A stretch of 64,000 nucleotides of DNA from Paraburkholderia phosphatilytica (lineage in GTDB: Bacteria; Pseudomonadota; Gammaproteobacteria; Burkholderiales; Burkholderiaceae). The position numbers and the translations under genes are program-made. This document shows, piece after piece, positions 24,449 through 32,927 of this stretch. Under the pieces are notes generated by a model. The model saw only the letters and a program-made list of their open reading frames with translations. It was not told where the DNA came from and did not search any database. The stretch is from NCBI RefSeq assembly GCF_003443895.1, contig NZ_QQOA01000037.1, forward strand, positions 1 through 64,000, written 5' to 3'. Within the stretch, counting starts at the first letter, position 1, and every line of letters starts with the position of its first letter.

Positions 24449-25081
24449 CTACTCGGAAATCAGGCCGTGACGGATCGCGTAGCGGATCACTTCCGCGTTG
24501 TTCGCGAGGCCGAGCTTCTGCATCAGCCGCATCTTGTGCGTGCTGATGGTCTTCGCGCTCAGTGCGCACGCGTCCGCGATGTCGTTGATGCTCTTGCCCG
24601 CCGCGAGCATCTGCAGCACCTGGAATTCGCGGTCGGACAGAATCTCGTGCGGCGGCACGTCGCCCGAATGCTTCTCGAACACCATCGCGTCGACGAGCTT
24701 CGGGTCGATGAAGCGGCCGCCGTCCGCGAGCTTGCGAATCGCGGTGAGCAGCACTTCAGGATCGCTGTCTTTCGTCACGTAGCCGGTTGCGCCCGCCCGC
24801 AGCGCGCGCGACGCGACCTGCGCCTCGTTGTGGATGCTGAGCACGAGCACCGGCAGCGCGGGCTGGTCCGCGCGCACGCGGCGGATCAGGTCGACGCCGC
24901 TGATGCCGGGCATCGTCATGTCGAGCAGCAAGAGGTCCACCTCGATGGTGCGCAGCTTCTCGACCACTTCGGAACCCTGCGCTGCCTCCCCCGTCACGAC
25001 GATATCGGTGGTCGTCGCGATGATCTGTTTGAGCCCGCCGCGCACGATGGCGTGGTCGTCGGCAATGAGGATCTTGATCAT
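24449..25081 (-). CDS. NarL/FixJ-family response regulator
   Basis: A 210-residue regulator. The receiver is at residues 1-120 (ILIADDHAIVRGGL, phospho-acceptor in LLLLDMTMPGISG, YVTKDS). The LuxR-type helix-turn-helix is at ~145-205 (LSDREFQVLQMLAAGKSIND, KTISTHKMRLMQKLGL). Its start codon overlaps the stop of the kinase gene (ATGA), so stoichiometric expression is likely. It should be phosphorylated by the adjacent HisKA_3 kinase. Probable DNA targets are the 7-2-7 repeats at 24403 and 29514, by inference. Confidence 0.92.
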   Translation of the reverse strand: MIKILIADDHAIVRGGLKQIIATTTDIVVTGEAAQGSEVVEKLRTIEVDLLLLDMTMPGISGVDLIRRVRADQPALPVLVLSIHNEAQVASRALRAGATGYVTKDSDPEVLLTAIRKLADGGRFIDPKLVDAMVFEKHSGDVPPHEILSDREFQVLQMLAAGKSINDIADACALSAKTISTHKMRLMQKLGLANNAEVIRYAIRHGLISE

Positions 25082-26709
25082 GAACTGTTGCCGTTCTCCA
25101 GCGGTATGTGTATCGAAATCGTTGTGCCGTCGCCCGGCTGACTGTCGATGTGCAGCGAACCGCCGATCAGCCTGGCCCGCTCGGTCATGCCGAGCAATCC
25201 GTACGAATAGCCTTCGCGCGCCGCAGCCTGGTCGAAGCCGCGGCCGTCGTCCTGCACCCGCAGTTCGAGCGAGCCGTCGCGCGCCACGAGCGTCACGTCC
25301 ACATGCTGCGCTGCCGCGTGCCGCGCAACGTTGGTCAGCGACGCCTGCACGATGCGGAACAGCGCCGTCGCGTGGGTGTCGGGCAGCGCCGGTTCGCTGC
25401 CTTCCACCCGCAGTTCGCACGGAATGCTGTTGCGCCGCGTAAACTCTTCCGACAGCCATTCCAGCGCCGACACGATGCCGAAGTTTAGCGCCGCCGGCCG
25501 CAGATGGCTCGCAACGTTGCGGACCATCCAGATCGTGCCTTCGACAAGCTCGCGCATATCGTCGGCCTTCTTGACCGCTTCGGGGTCGTCGGACAGCCGC
25601 ATCTTCAGCAGCGACAGGTCCATCTTCAGCGCGGTCAGCAACTGGCCGAGTTCGTCGTGCACCTCGAGCGCGATACGCTTGCGCTCGTCTTCGCGAATGC
25701 CTTCCATGTAGGCCGACAGCTCGCGCTGCTGCTCGCGCGACGCAAACAGCTCCTGCTCCATGCGCTTGCGCATCGAGATGTCATGGAGTCCGACATAAAT
25801 GGCCGGCTCGTCGTCATAGGTCGCGACGCGCGCGGTCAGCATCGCCCAGAAGCGCGAGCCGTCCGCGCGGCGGAACTCCACCTCGTGATTGCGGAAGCTG
25901 CCCTCGGTGGCGAGATGGCGGATCAGCAGTTCGCGCTCGGCGGGGTCGACGTAGAAGTCGACGATATTGCCGCCCTCGTCGGCGTTTGCATCGATGCCGA
26001 ACAGCGCGCGCAGCGGTTCGTTCGTGTAGCGGATATCGCCGCTCGGCATCGCGGTGATGCACAGCGCGATCGGGCTCGTCTCAACGATCGCGCGAAACCG
26101 CGCTTCGCTTGCCTGCAGACGTGCTTCGATGCGGCGCCGCTCGTCGATCTGCGCGAGCAGGTCGACGTTCGCGCGCGCGAGTTCGTGCGTGCGCTGCACG
26201 ACGCGGCGTTCGAGTTCGTCACGCGCCTTCGACAGCTCGGTTTCGGCGCGCTGCCGCACCGCCACTTCGTCGAGCAGCTGCCGGTTCTGCGCAACCAGCT
26301 GGCGATGCATCGCGCGCAGCGCGAGGTGCGTGTTGACGCGCGCCATCATCTCGTCGATGCGCACCGGCTTCGTCACGTAGTCGACGCCGCCCGCCGAGAA
26401 ACCCTCCACCATGTCCTCGCTGCCCGTCAGCGACGTCATGAAGATCACCGAGATGTCGCGCGTGCGCTCGTCCTGTTTGAGCCGCCGGCAGGTCTCGAAG
26501 CCGTCGATGCCGGGCATGCGGACGTCGAGCAGGATCAGGTCGGGCTGCGAGAAGCGCGCGCGTTCGAGCGTCTCCGGGCCATCGAGTGCAACCAGCACGC
26601 GAAAGCCGCGCTCCGCGAGGTTGTCCATCACCACGCCGAGATTGGCCGGCGTATCGTCGGCGATCAGGATCGTGGCGGGCGCATCCGCCGACTTCGGGTA
26701 GTCGCTCAT
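25078..26709 (-). CDS. Response-regulator-headed PAS histidine kinase (NarX/HisKA_3 type)
   Basis: A 543-residue cytoplasmic kinase with unusual order. It has an N-terminal receiver domain (~14-130: ILIADDTPANLGVV, LILLDVRMPGIDGFETCRRL, YVTKPV), a coiled coil (~135-205) and a PAS/PAC domain (~205-325). A HisKA_3 dimerisation domain has ALEVHDELGQLLTALKMDLS (phospho-His near 345), followed by HATPase with DDGRGFDQ and GLLGMTERARLIGGSLHI. The receiver probably accepts phosphate from the upstream hybrid kinase, making this a relay intermediate. It overlaps both neighbours by 4 bp. Confidence 0.9.
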   Translation of the reverse strand: MSDYPKSADAPATILIADDTPANLGVVMDNLAERGFRVLVALDGPETLERARFSQPDLILLDVRMPGIDGFETCRRLKQDERTRDISVIFMTSLTGSEDMVEGFSAGGVDYVTKPVRIDEMMARVNTHLALRAMHRQLVAQNRQLLDEVAVRQRAETELSKARDELERRVVQRTHELARANVDLLAQIDERRRIEARLQASEARFRAIVETSPIALCITAMPSGDIRYTNEPLRALFGIDANADEGGNIVDFYVDPAERELLIRHLATEGSFRNHEVEFRRADGSRFWAMLTARVATYDDEPAIYVGLHDISMRKRMEQELFASREQQRELSAYMEGIREDERKRIALEVHDELGQLLTALKMDLSLLKMRLSDDPEAVKKADDMRELVEGTIWMVRNVASHLRPAALNFGIVSALEWLSEEFTRRNSIPCELRVEGSEPALPDTHATALFRIVQASLTNVARHAAAQHVDVTLVARDGSLELRVQDDGRGFDQAAAREGYSYGLLGMTERARLIGGSLHIDSQPGDGTTISIHIPLENGNSS

Positions 26710-28895
26710 GACGTGGCGTCCCCCGCGAGATGCTGCTCGACCAGCTGCAGGATACGCTTCGATTGATACGCCTTCGCGAGCTGCCGCAGGCGCGCAGCGA
26801 ACGGCGCATGCAAGGGATCCGCGGCGGCCGCGTGTTCGGCCCAGCGCACGATGTCGCGCATGTTGCCTTCTCGCGCAAGGCGGTACAGCTCGTCCATCTG
26901 CGCAACCGGCACCTCGAAGCGTGCTTCGGGTGAGAGGTCGAGCGGCGCGGCTTCGTCCAAAGCCGGCGCGTAGGTCCACTGCAGTTCGAGCAGCGCGGCC
27001 ATCTTCGCGAGCAGCGCGTCGAAATCGACCGGCTTCGACACGAACGCGCTGATGCCGCTCTCGCGGCCGCCATCACCCGCCACCGCCGACGGGCTCGCCG
27101 ACAGCCCGATGATCGGGATGTGCCTGAGCGCGGGATCGTCGCGGATCATGCGCGTCACTTCGAGACCATCGATGCCGGGCATCACGATGTCGGTGAGGAT
27201 CAGTTCGGGTTGTTCTTTACGTGCCTTCTCGAGCCCTTCCGCGCCCGACCCGGCTTCGCTCGCCATGAAGCCGAGCCGGCCCAGCAGCTCGACGACGACC
27301 GCGCGATTCACCTGCACGTCGTCGATCACCAGCACCTTGAGGCGAGGCCCCTCGTAGCCCGTGACGATAGCGGACGGCCGCCCGGCCGGCAAGTCCGGCT
27401 CGGCGAACGCGGCCGGCAGCTCGAACCAGAACAGGCTGCCTTCGCCGAGCCGGCTTTCCACCTGCAGCTCGCCGCCCATCGCGCGCACGAACTGACGGCT
27501 GATGGTGAGGCCGAGCCCCGTGCCGCCGGTGTGCCGCTCGCGCCGGCCCACCTGCTCGAACGGCATGAAGATCGTCTCGTACTGATCGGCTCCCACACCG
27601 ATGCCGGTGTCGCGCACGTCGAAGCGCGCGGCGCCGTTCGCGCCACGGCCGATCGTGAGGCTCACGCTGCCCGCGTCCGTGAATTTCACCGCATTCGACA
27701 GCAGATTGAGCAGCACCTGACGCAGCCGCCGTTCGTCGGCGCGCACGCCGGCCGGCGCATCGTCCGCGATCCGGCAGACGAAGCCGAGCTCCTTCTGCTC
27801 CGCCTTCACCGCGACGATCTGACGGATCGCCGCGACGAGATCGCCGAGCAGCACGTCGCGGATCTCGATGCGCAGCTTGCCGGCCTCGATCTTCGCGAAG
27901 TCGAGGGTCTCGTCGATCAGCGTCAGCAGATGCTCGCCGCTATGCTGGATCACCGCGACGCCGTCGCGCTGCCGCTCGTCGAGCGCGGGATCGCGCCGCA
28001 GGATCTGCGCATAGCCGAGGATGCCGTTCAGCGGCGTGCGCAGTTCGTGGCTGAGGTTCGCGAGGAACTCGCCCTTCGCGCGGTTCGCCGCTTCCGCGAG
28101 CTGGCGCGCTTCGCGTTCGGCGGCGGCTTCGCGTTCGTCGAGATACGCGCGGTGCAGGCGCGTGCCCATCGCGTTGAACGCGGCCACCATGCGGTCGAGT
28201 TCGTCGGGCCACGCGGGCGGCGAGCGCTGCAGACGGAACGGTTGCGGCGCCTCATGAAAATCGTAGTCGCCGACAGTCCGCGCGATCGCGGTCAGATGAC
28301 GCGTGACGAGCCGCGACATGATGTAAATCGTGAACAGTGAAACGAGAAACGTATTCGCTCCCTGGCTCACGAGAATCACGAGCGCGGTGCGCGTGAGGTC
28401 GTGATAGAGATTCGCGAGCGTCGCTTCGACATACAGCGTGCCGATGCGCTGCTCCTTGCCCTGCACGCGGTAGACGAGCGGAAATTCGCGCGACACGGCC
28501 ATGTTCGTGGCGCGCCCGCCGGCAGTGACGACCATCGGTACGGCCACCGTTTTCGTTTCGCGCACTTCCGCCGCGCGAATATCGGCGAGCCGCAGGATGC
28601 CGTCGAGTTCGAGCTGGATCTGCGGCTGATCGAGACGCCACAGCGCCTCGCCGAGACTGTCGCGATAGCTGCGATCGACGTCGACGAGACGCTCGCTGAT
28701 CCGCGCGATGCCGGCGTCGTAGTCGCGATGGAGCTGGAGAACCGTGAGGATGAGCGTGATGGCGCAGCTGAACGCGAACACCGTCGCGAGCAGCCGCAGC
28801 ACGACGCTATGGCGCAGGCGACGTACGGGCTTCCACCAGGCGCCCAATCTGTCGAAAGTCATGATGCCCACGAGTGCTCCGACTCTGATTTTCAT
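26706..28895 (-). CDS. Membrane hybrid sensor histidine kinase/response regulator
   Basis: A 729-residue protein. TM1 is at ~31-53, a periplasmic sensor at ~54-170 (CHASE-like, unassigned), TM2 near 171-196, HAMP, then HisKA with EFLANLSHELRTPLNGILGY (His near 283). HATPase follows (LLNLLSNAVKFTD, DTGIGV, GGTGLGLTISRQ), then a receiver (LVIDDVQVN, LILTDIVMPGIDGL, Asp near 569) and a ~110-residue C-terminal helical tail. The start could also be GTG 28919 or ATG 28862. It is the first of a three-gene phosphorelay operon, overlapping the second kinase by 4 bp. The signal is unknown. Confidence 0.9.
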   Translation of the reverse strand: MKIRVGALVGIMTFDRLGAWWKPVRRLRHSVVLRLLATVFAFSCAITLILTVLQLHRDYDAGIARISERLVDVDRSYRDSLGEALWRLDQPQIQLELDGILRLADIRAAEVRETKTVAVPMVVTAGGRATNMAVSREFPLVYRVQGKEQRIGTLYVEATLANLYHDLTRTALVILVSQGANTFLVSLFTIYIMSRLVTRHLTAIARTVGDYDFHEAPQPFRLQRSPPAWPDELDRMVAAFNAMGTRLHRAYLDEREAAAEREARQLAEAANRAKGEFLANLSHELRTPLNGILGYAQILRRDPALDERQRDGVAVIQHSGEHLLTLIDETLDFAKIEAGKLRIEIRDVLLGDLVAAIRQIVAVKAEQKELGFVCRIADDAPAGVRADERRLRQVLLNLLSNAVKFTDAGSVSLTIGRGANGAARFDVRDTGIGVGADQYETIFMPFEQVGRRERHTGGTGLGLTISRQFVRAMGGELQVESRLGEGSLFWFELPAAFAEPDLPAGRPSAIVTGYEGPRLKVLVIDDVQVNRAVVVELLGRLGFMASEAGSGAEGLEKARKEQPELILTDIVMPGIDGLEVTRMIRDDPALRHIPIIGLSASPSAVAGDGGRESGISAFVSKPVDFDALLAKMAALLELQWTYAPALDEAAPLDLSPEARFEVPVAQMDELYRLAREGNMRDIVRWAEHAAAADPLHAPFAARLRQLAKAYQSKRILQLVEQHLAGDATS

Positions 28896-29094
28896 ATTGT
28901 GCACTCGTTGCCGAACCACGCATTCTCGGCAACGCGTTGGCGCGCGATACTTCCGGATGCCGCCAACCCCGGGCTCATCCGGTTCAGACGAATACCGCGT
29001 TCTGCGCGGGTCCGTAGCCCGGCTTTCCCTTTGCGTCAGACGCGCGGGGCCCTCGGTGCCGTGCTGCGAACTTGCGCGGGTTACGCCTGCCGCT

Positions 29095-29403
29095 TCAGCT
29101 GGCGAGCGACAGTCTTGCCGGCACCTCCGGCCGGTCGATCAGTTCATCGAGACAATCGGCGAGTTCGCTCAAGGTCGTTTCGGTGTACACGTCGAGCGTA
29201 TCGGGGTGATAACGGCGCAGGTCGACCATCGTTTCCCGCAGGCGGCGTATCGCGCCGGAACAGCTGTCCGACATCGGCCAGCAGTGCATCAGGTAAATCA
29301 GCGGCGTGACGCTGCGGGTTTCGCACCACGCATCGAACAGGCGCAGGCAGATCGTGTTCACCTCTTCGACGCGCACCTTGCGGTCCAATAGATACGAAAC
29401 CAT
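29095..29403 (-). CDS. Hypothetical protein (102 aa) downstream of 7-2-7 site cluster
   Basis: A 102-residue soluble, mostly helical protein: LLDRKVRVEEVNTICLRLFD, WCETRSVTPLIYLMHCWP and TLSELADCLDELIDRPEVPA. No known domain recognised. It is encoded upstream of and in the same direction as the phosphorelay operon (199 bp gap) and could be its first gene. The region just before its start carries four TCCTGAC-like half sites, including a perfect 7-2-7 repeat shared with the 81-residue gene at 24057. Confidence 0.65.
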   Translation of the reverse strand: MVSYLLDRKVRVEEVNTICLRLFDAWCETRSVTPLIYLMHCWPMSDSCSGAIRRLRETMVDLRRYHPDTLDVYTETTLSELADCLDELIDRPEVPARLSLAS

Positions 29404-29473
29404 CGTGCAGCCCTCACCAGAATCGCAGATTGCCTTGAACCATCATGAACCTGGCCAGACGGCACGACAGTCG

Positions 29474-29529
29474 TCCTGACCTGCAAACGATGAAGGGAGG
29501 TCCTGATTCGCGCGTCAGGAAATCCTGAC
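29474..29529. promoter_or_regulatory. Cluster of TCCTGAC half sites including a perfect 7-2-7 inverted repeat (copy 2)
   Basis: Half sites TCCTGAC (29474-29480), TCCTGAT (29501-29507) and the perfect inverted repeat GTCAGGA-AA-TCCTGAC (29514-29529) lie 70-130 bp upstream of the 102-residue gene. The 16-bp palindrome shares 14 consecutive bases with the site at 24403-24418. The remaining gene-free sequence of 29404-29705 holds nothing else I can name. Confidence 0.6.
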
Positions 29530-29705
29530 TCCGAACCGCGCCGTGCGAAGGCTCGCACAGCGCGTGGCTGGAAGCTTTCGAAAACCGTCATTTCAGGCAC
29601 TTTCTGCGGAAAATCCGCGGCCCGCGACTTCGGTTATGCTGTCGCACTTTGCGAGGTCGCGCGGCCTGGTCTCGGCCGAACCGCACCGCATCATCCGGAC
29701 CACTC

Positions 29706-30563
29706 ATGCTGCTTTCGTTACCGTGGATCGCCATCTTTCTCGCCGCGCCGGCCAGCTGGGCCCCGGCGCTGCAGTGGCTCGGGCTGACGCTGCTCGCGCT
29801 CGGCTACTCCGCCGCGCTGACGATGGGCCAGGTGGACGCGCTGGCCGGCATCTCGATCGCGCTGCTCGTGCTGGCCGCTTATGCCGTGTCGCCGCATCAT
29901 CCGCGTGCCGTTCGCGCGAGCGGCCATGCGCTCTTCGTCACGCTCGCGGTCGCGCTCTGCCTGCACTGGATGCCGGGCTTCCACAATCCACACGTGATCG
30001 GTCCGGTGCGTCTGACGCCGGATGCGGTGCCATTCACGATGTATCTGAACCTGGACAAGCCGCTCGTCGCCTTCTGGCTGCTGCTGGTGATTCCATGGAT
30101 CCGGCGTCCTCATAGCTGGCGCACCTCGCTCGCCGCGGGCCTCGCGTGTCTGCTGGTGACGACGCTCGCGTGCCTTGGGCTCGCGACGCTCCTTCACGTC
30201 GTGCGATGGGCGCCGAAATTGCCCGCCAATAGCGTGCTGTGGCTGCTGAACAATCTCGTGCTGGTCACGCTGGCCGAAGAAGCGCTGTTCCGCGGCTATC
30301 TGCAGGGCGGCCTGACCCGCCTGCTGCGGCGCCGTCCGCAAGGCGAATGGTTCGCGCTAGGCGCAGCCGCCGTGCTGTTCGGGCTCGCTCACGCGGCAGG
30401 CGGATGGCGATGGGTGCTGCTCGCCACCGTGGCGGGCACCGGCTACGGGTTCGCGTATCGGCGCGGCGGCTTGCCGGCCGCGATGCTCGCGCACGTCGGG
30501 CTCAACGCCGCGCAGTTCTTTCTCTTCACGTATCCGATGCTGCAGACGGCGGCCGGCGGGTAG
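29706..30563 (+). CDS. CPBP-family intramembrane glutamic endopeptidase
   Basis: A 285-residue polytopic membrane protein with about eight helices. The CPBP (CaaX protease/bacteriocin-processing, Abi) catalytic motifs are in the C-terminal half: EEALFRGYLQ (EExxxR, near residue 190), FGLAHAAGG (FxxxH) and HVGLNAAQF (HxxxN). Family members cleave substrates within the membrane or act in maturation and immunity; the substrate here is unknown. ATG 29706 begins directly at the first hydrophobic segment (MLLSLPWIAIFLAAP). The gene is monocistronic. Confidence 0.85.
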   Translation: MLLSLPWIAIFLAAPASWAPALQWLGLTLLALGYSAALTMGQVDALAGISIALLVLAAYAVSPHHPRAVRASGHALFVTLAVALCLHWMPGFHNPHVIGPVRLTPDAVPFTMYLNLDKPLVAFWLLLVIPWIRRPHSWRTSLAAGLACLLVTTLACLGLATLLHVVRWAPKLPANSVLWLLNNLVLVTLAEEALFRGYLQGGLTRLLRRRPQGEWFALGAAAVLFGLAHAAGGWRWVLLATVAGTGYGFAYRRGGLPAAMLAHVGLNAAQFFLFTYPMLQTAAGG

Positions 30564-30643
30564 TCAGGATCGCCAGGTAATCGTAAAACGCGCGTAGCGA
30601 CCGGCACCCCCAGTAAGCCGATCTCATTCCGATCCGAAAGCCC

Positions 30644-30697
30644 GTGCGAAACAGCCCGGTTTCGTACTGCGCAACCCTTCAAACGGCTTCCTATACT
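30644..30697 (+). promoter_or_regulatory. Inverted repeat plus -10 box driving candidate small RNA 1
   Basis: GTGCGAAAC (30644-30652), 6 bp, GTTTCGTAC (30659-30667), then exactly 24 bp to the -10 box TATACT (30692-30697). There is no recognisable -35 hexamer, so an activator bound to the repeat is likely. The same arrangement, with the same right arm and the same 24-bp distance, occurs at 34633-34696. Confidence 0.6.
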
Positions 30698-30703
30698 AGC
30701 CCT

Positions 30704-30789
30704 GTCCCTCTCTGGTTCCTTGAGGGGCGTGTTTCTCTAAAGGCGTTTGTGCGGCGGTCTCTCCCACTCCTGGGGGGACCGCCTTTTTT
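30704..30789 (+). ncRNA. Candidate double-hairpin small RNA 1
   Basis: Predicted ~86-nt transcript. The start is inferred seven bases after the TATACT box. Hairpin 1 is CCCTC (30706-30710) with GAGGG (30722-30726). Hairpin 2 is an intrinsic terminator: GGCGGTC (30753-30759) pairs with GACCGCC (30777-30783), extended inwards by five further pairs, followed by six T. The terminator loop is CACTCCT, complementary to Shine-Dalgarno sequences. It lies in a 468-bp gene-free region between the CPBP and PfkB genes. It resembles the short two-hairpin small RNAs reported in Burkholderiales. Confidence 0.6.
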
Positions 30790-31031
30790 GCGCCCATCAA
30801 TCCACTGTCGACTGACGCGCTTTTACAGCGCAATGGGTAATTACTGCGACTCCGTGGTGATCGGCGTACGCGCGCATCCGGCGTGCCACCTCGCGGGCCG
30901 CGGTAGCGCGGGCCTGCGCGCGGGCGGCACGCGCGTTGCGGGATGCAAGGATAATTCGAAGCTCGTTCGACGTCGCCTCGCATCGCGAAAACGGCAGGCA
31001 GCGCGACGGGCCCCAAGGAACCCGTGGCGAT

Positions 31032-31988
31032 ATGACGACGATCATCAGCATCGGCAGCATCAATGTGGATCTGCAAATGCGTGTGGACAGCCGCATCGGC
31101 AACCAGCACATGCTCACCGCGCGAGACTTCATGCGGCTCGCCGGCGGCAAGGCCGCGAATGTCGCGTTCGTCGCGCGACGCCTCGGTCATGACAGCAGGC
31201 TGATCGGCATGGTGGGCGACGACGACTTCGGCGACGAGGCACTGCATCCGCTGCGCGACATGGGCGTCGACGTCTCGGGCGTGCGGATCGCGCATGGGGA
31301 ACCCACTGCCGTGTCGATGATCTTCGTGCCGCCCGAAGGCAGGAAGCACATCGTGCTCGCGCACAACGCGAACAACGTCTGGCCGCAGCCGGATCTCGAC
31401 GCCGCGCTACGCGCGCTGGGCCGCGCGCCGCGCGACAGCGTGGTCGCGATCGACTGCGAGATCGCGCAGCCGGCCTGCGAAGCGCTGGTCGAGGAGGCCG
31501 TGCGCCGCAATCTGCGCGTCGTGCTCGACCCCACCCCACCTGAACGCGCCGGTACCGAACGCATGCGCGAACAGTGGCCGAAGCTGCTCGCCGCCACGCC
31601 GAACCCGGAGGAAGCGCAGCAGCTGACCGGCATCGACGTGCACGACGAGGACAGCGCGCTCGCGGCTGCCCGCATGCTGCACGAGCATGGCATCGGCATC
31701 GCATGCGTGAAGCTCGGCGACGGCGGTTGTGTCGTCGCGCACGCCGATGGCGCATTCACGATCTCGACGCAGGCGATCGACGCCGTCGATACGACCGGCG
31801 CCGCCGATGCGTTCTGCGGCGCGTTGACAGTGGCGCTGGCGGAGCATCAACCGGTCGGGCAGGCCGCGCGGTTCGCGACGGCCGCGGCCAATCTCACCGT
31901 GAAGACCTTCGGCTCGCAACCGGCGTATCCGGCTCGCGATGACGTCGAGCGCCATGCGCGCACGCTCGATTGCGGAGCCTGTGCATGA
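31032..31988 (+). CDS. PfkB-family carbohydrate kinase (ribokinase-like)
   Basis: A 318-residue ribokinase-fold kinase. Family signature 1 region FMRLAGGKAANVAFVARRLG is near residue 38. Signature 2 appears as DTTGAADAFCGALTVAL near 255, containing the catalytic aspartate. The usual DTxGAGD has GAAD here, an Ala for Gly substitution in the anion hole. It phosphorylates a sugar or nucleoside using ATP in the cytoplasm. No sugar transporter or catabolic gene is adjacent, so the substrate is unknown. ATG 31032 was chosen because it directly precedes the beta-strand TTIISIGSINVD. Confidence 0.85.
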   Translation: MTTIISIGSINVDLQMRVDSRIGNQHMLTARDFMRLAGGKAANVAFVARRLGHDSRLIGMVGDDDFGDEALHPLRDMGVDVSGVRIAHGEPTAVSMIFVPPEGRKHIVLAHNANNVWPQPDLDAALRALGRAPRDSVVAIDCEIAQPACEALVEEAVRRNLRVVLDPTPPERAGTERMREQWPKLLAATPNPEEAQQLTGIDVHDEDSALAAARMLHEHGIGIACVKLGDGGCVVAHADGAFTISTQAIDAVDTTGAADAFCGALTVALAEHQPVGQAARFATAAANLTVKTFGSQPAYPARDDVERHARTLDCGACA

Positions 31989-32021
31989 ACGCCGCCTGAA
32001 GACCGTGTGACAGACGCGGTT

Positions 32022-32281
32022 TCAATTCATGCGGCCACCGCCGCTCAGGTCGCGGCGCGTTGGCGTCGGCGCGCGTGAAGGATCGATCCCGATCAATTCC
32101 AGCACTTCCGTCAGCAGGTCGATCTCCTCATGGAAATCGAGTGTGCCTGCTGGCGGCCCTCGCACTGCACGCGCATCCCGTTACGGTGGACGAGCGCAGC
32201 GCGGGTCCGGTACACCGCGTCCATGATCCGGACGTCACGGGCGGCAATCGAGTTGAGCGCCTCTATGTCCATCATCGTCAT
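32022..32281 (-). pseudogene. Small hypothetical gene split by a single-base frameshift
   Basis: The first ~40 codons read MMDIEALNSIAARDVRIMDA, then YRTRAALVHRNGMRVQ, from ATG 32275 (or 32281) with GAGAGGGGG upstream. The frame then stops at 32111. In another minus-strand frame the next bases read LDFHEEIDLLTEVLELIGID, then PSRAPTPTRRDLSGGGRMN, stopping at 32022. Both parts have normal codon use and join cleanly if one base is missing near 32155-32160. The intact product would be about 85 residues. A sequencing error, a true pseudogene or a programmed shift are all possible. Family not recognised. Confidence 0.6.
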
Positions 32282-32501
32282 CCCCCTCTCTCGAACATGG
32301 TGGCCTCCTGCTATCGCATGATGCAGGAACGCACCCGCATGCTGCATTCCACCGCGCACGATGACGGCGCCAGCGTACGTGCGCCGGACGGAACATGTGT
32401 TGCTCACAGACGGCACAGCGAGCCTTGTCTTTGTGCCAAGGCAAAGGAACGATCGATGCGGCCTTCTTCGTATGCAGTTCGCTTCAGCAAGGAGACTCGT
32501 T

Positions 32502-32804
32502 ATGCCGTCCATCGCAGATCCGACGAAGCCTGGCTTGCGCGAAAACCGCCCTGAAAAGACGACACCCGGCGAGGCCCAACACATCGGGCAGTTCGACTAT
32601 CGCGGTCACGCGGTTACCGTCACCGCATGGCAGAACAGCGAGGGAGCGTGGATCCCGCACGTGCATATCCACTCGCACCGGACCGACGCGGTATTACCCG
32701 ACGACCACCCGATCGTGCCCGAATGGGCGACGCGGGAAGAAGCAGTGCGCGACGGCGTGGAACGCGCGCGTGTTCGCATCGATCGACAACGGCCTGAGGG
32801 CTGA
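32502..32804 (+). CDS. Small hypothetical protein (100 aa)
   Basis: One hundred residues with a disordered start (MPSIADPTKPGLRENRPEKT), then a compact domain: FDYRGHAVTVTAWQNSEGAW, IPHVHIHSHRTD and EWATREEAVRDGVERARVRI. The pattern of strands followed by a helix resembles small Burkholderia stress-related proteins of unknown function. A clear ribosome site AAGGAGA lies 6 bp before the ATG. It is divergent from the frameshifted gene. No function is assigned. Confidence 0.65.
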   Translation: MPSIADPTKPGLRENRPEKTTPGEAQHIGQFDYRGHAVTVTAWQNSEGAWIPHVHIHSHRTDAVLPDDHPIVPEWATREEAVRDGVERARVRIDRQRPEG

Positions 32805-32927
32805 TCGTGCGTCGAGCACTTTCTCGTCAAGATGCCGATCGAGAAATTTGCGGTGCTGAAGCCGGGCGCGCCCTGCTCGCAGGATCGATCAGGGCGTCGC
32901 GTGGCGGTCAGCGCGACAAGGCCGCGC

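Noticed and set aside
30564..30580. GTCAGGA half site right at the CPBP gene stop codon, resembling the 7-2-7 motif
   Set aside because: There is only a single half site, at a gene end, with no partner arm; chance occurrence is likely.
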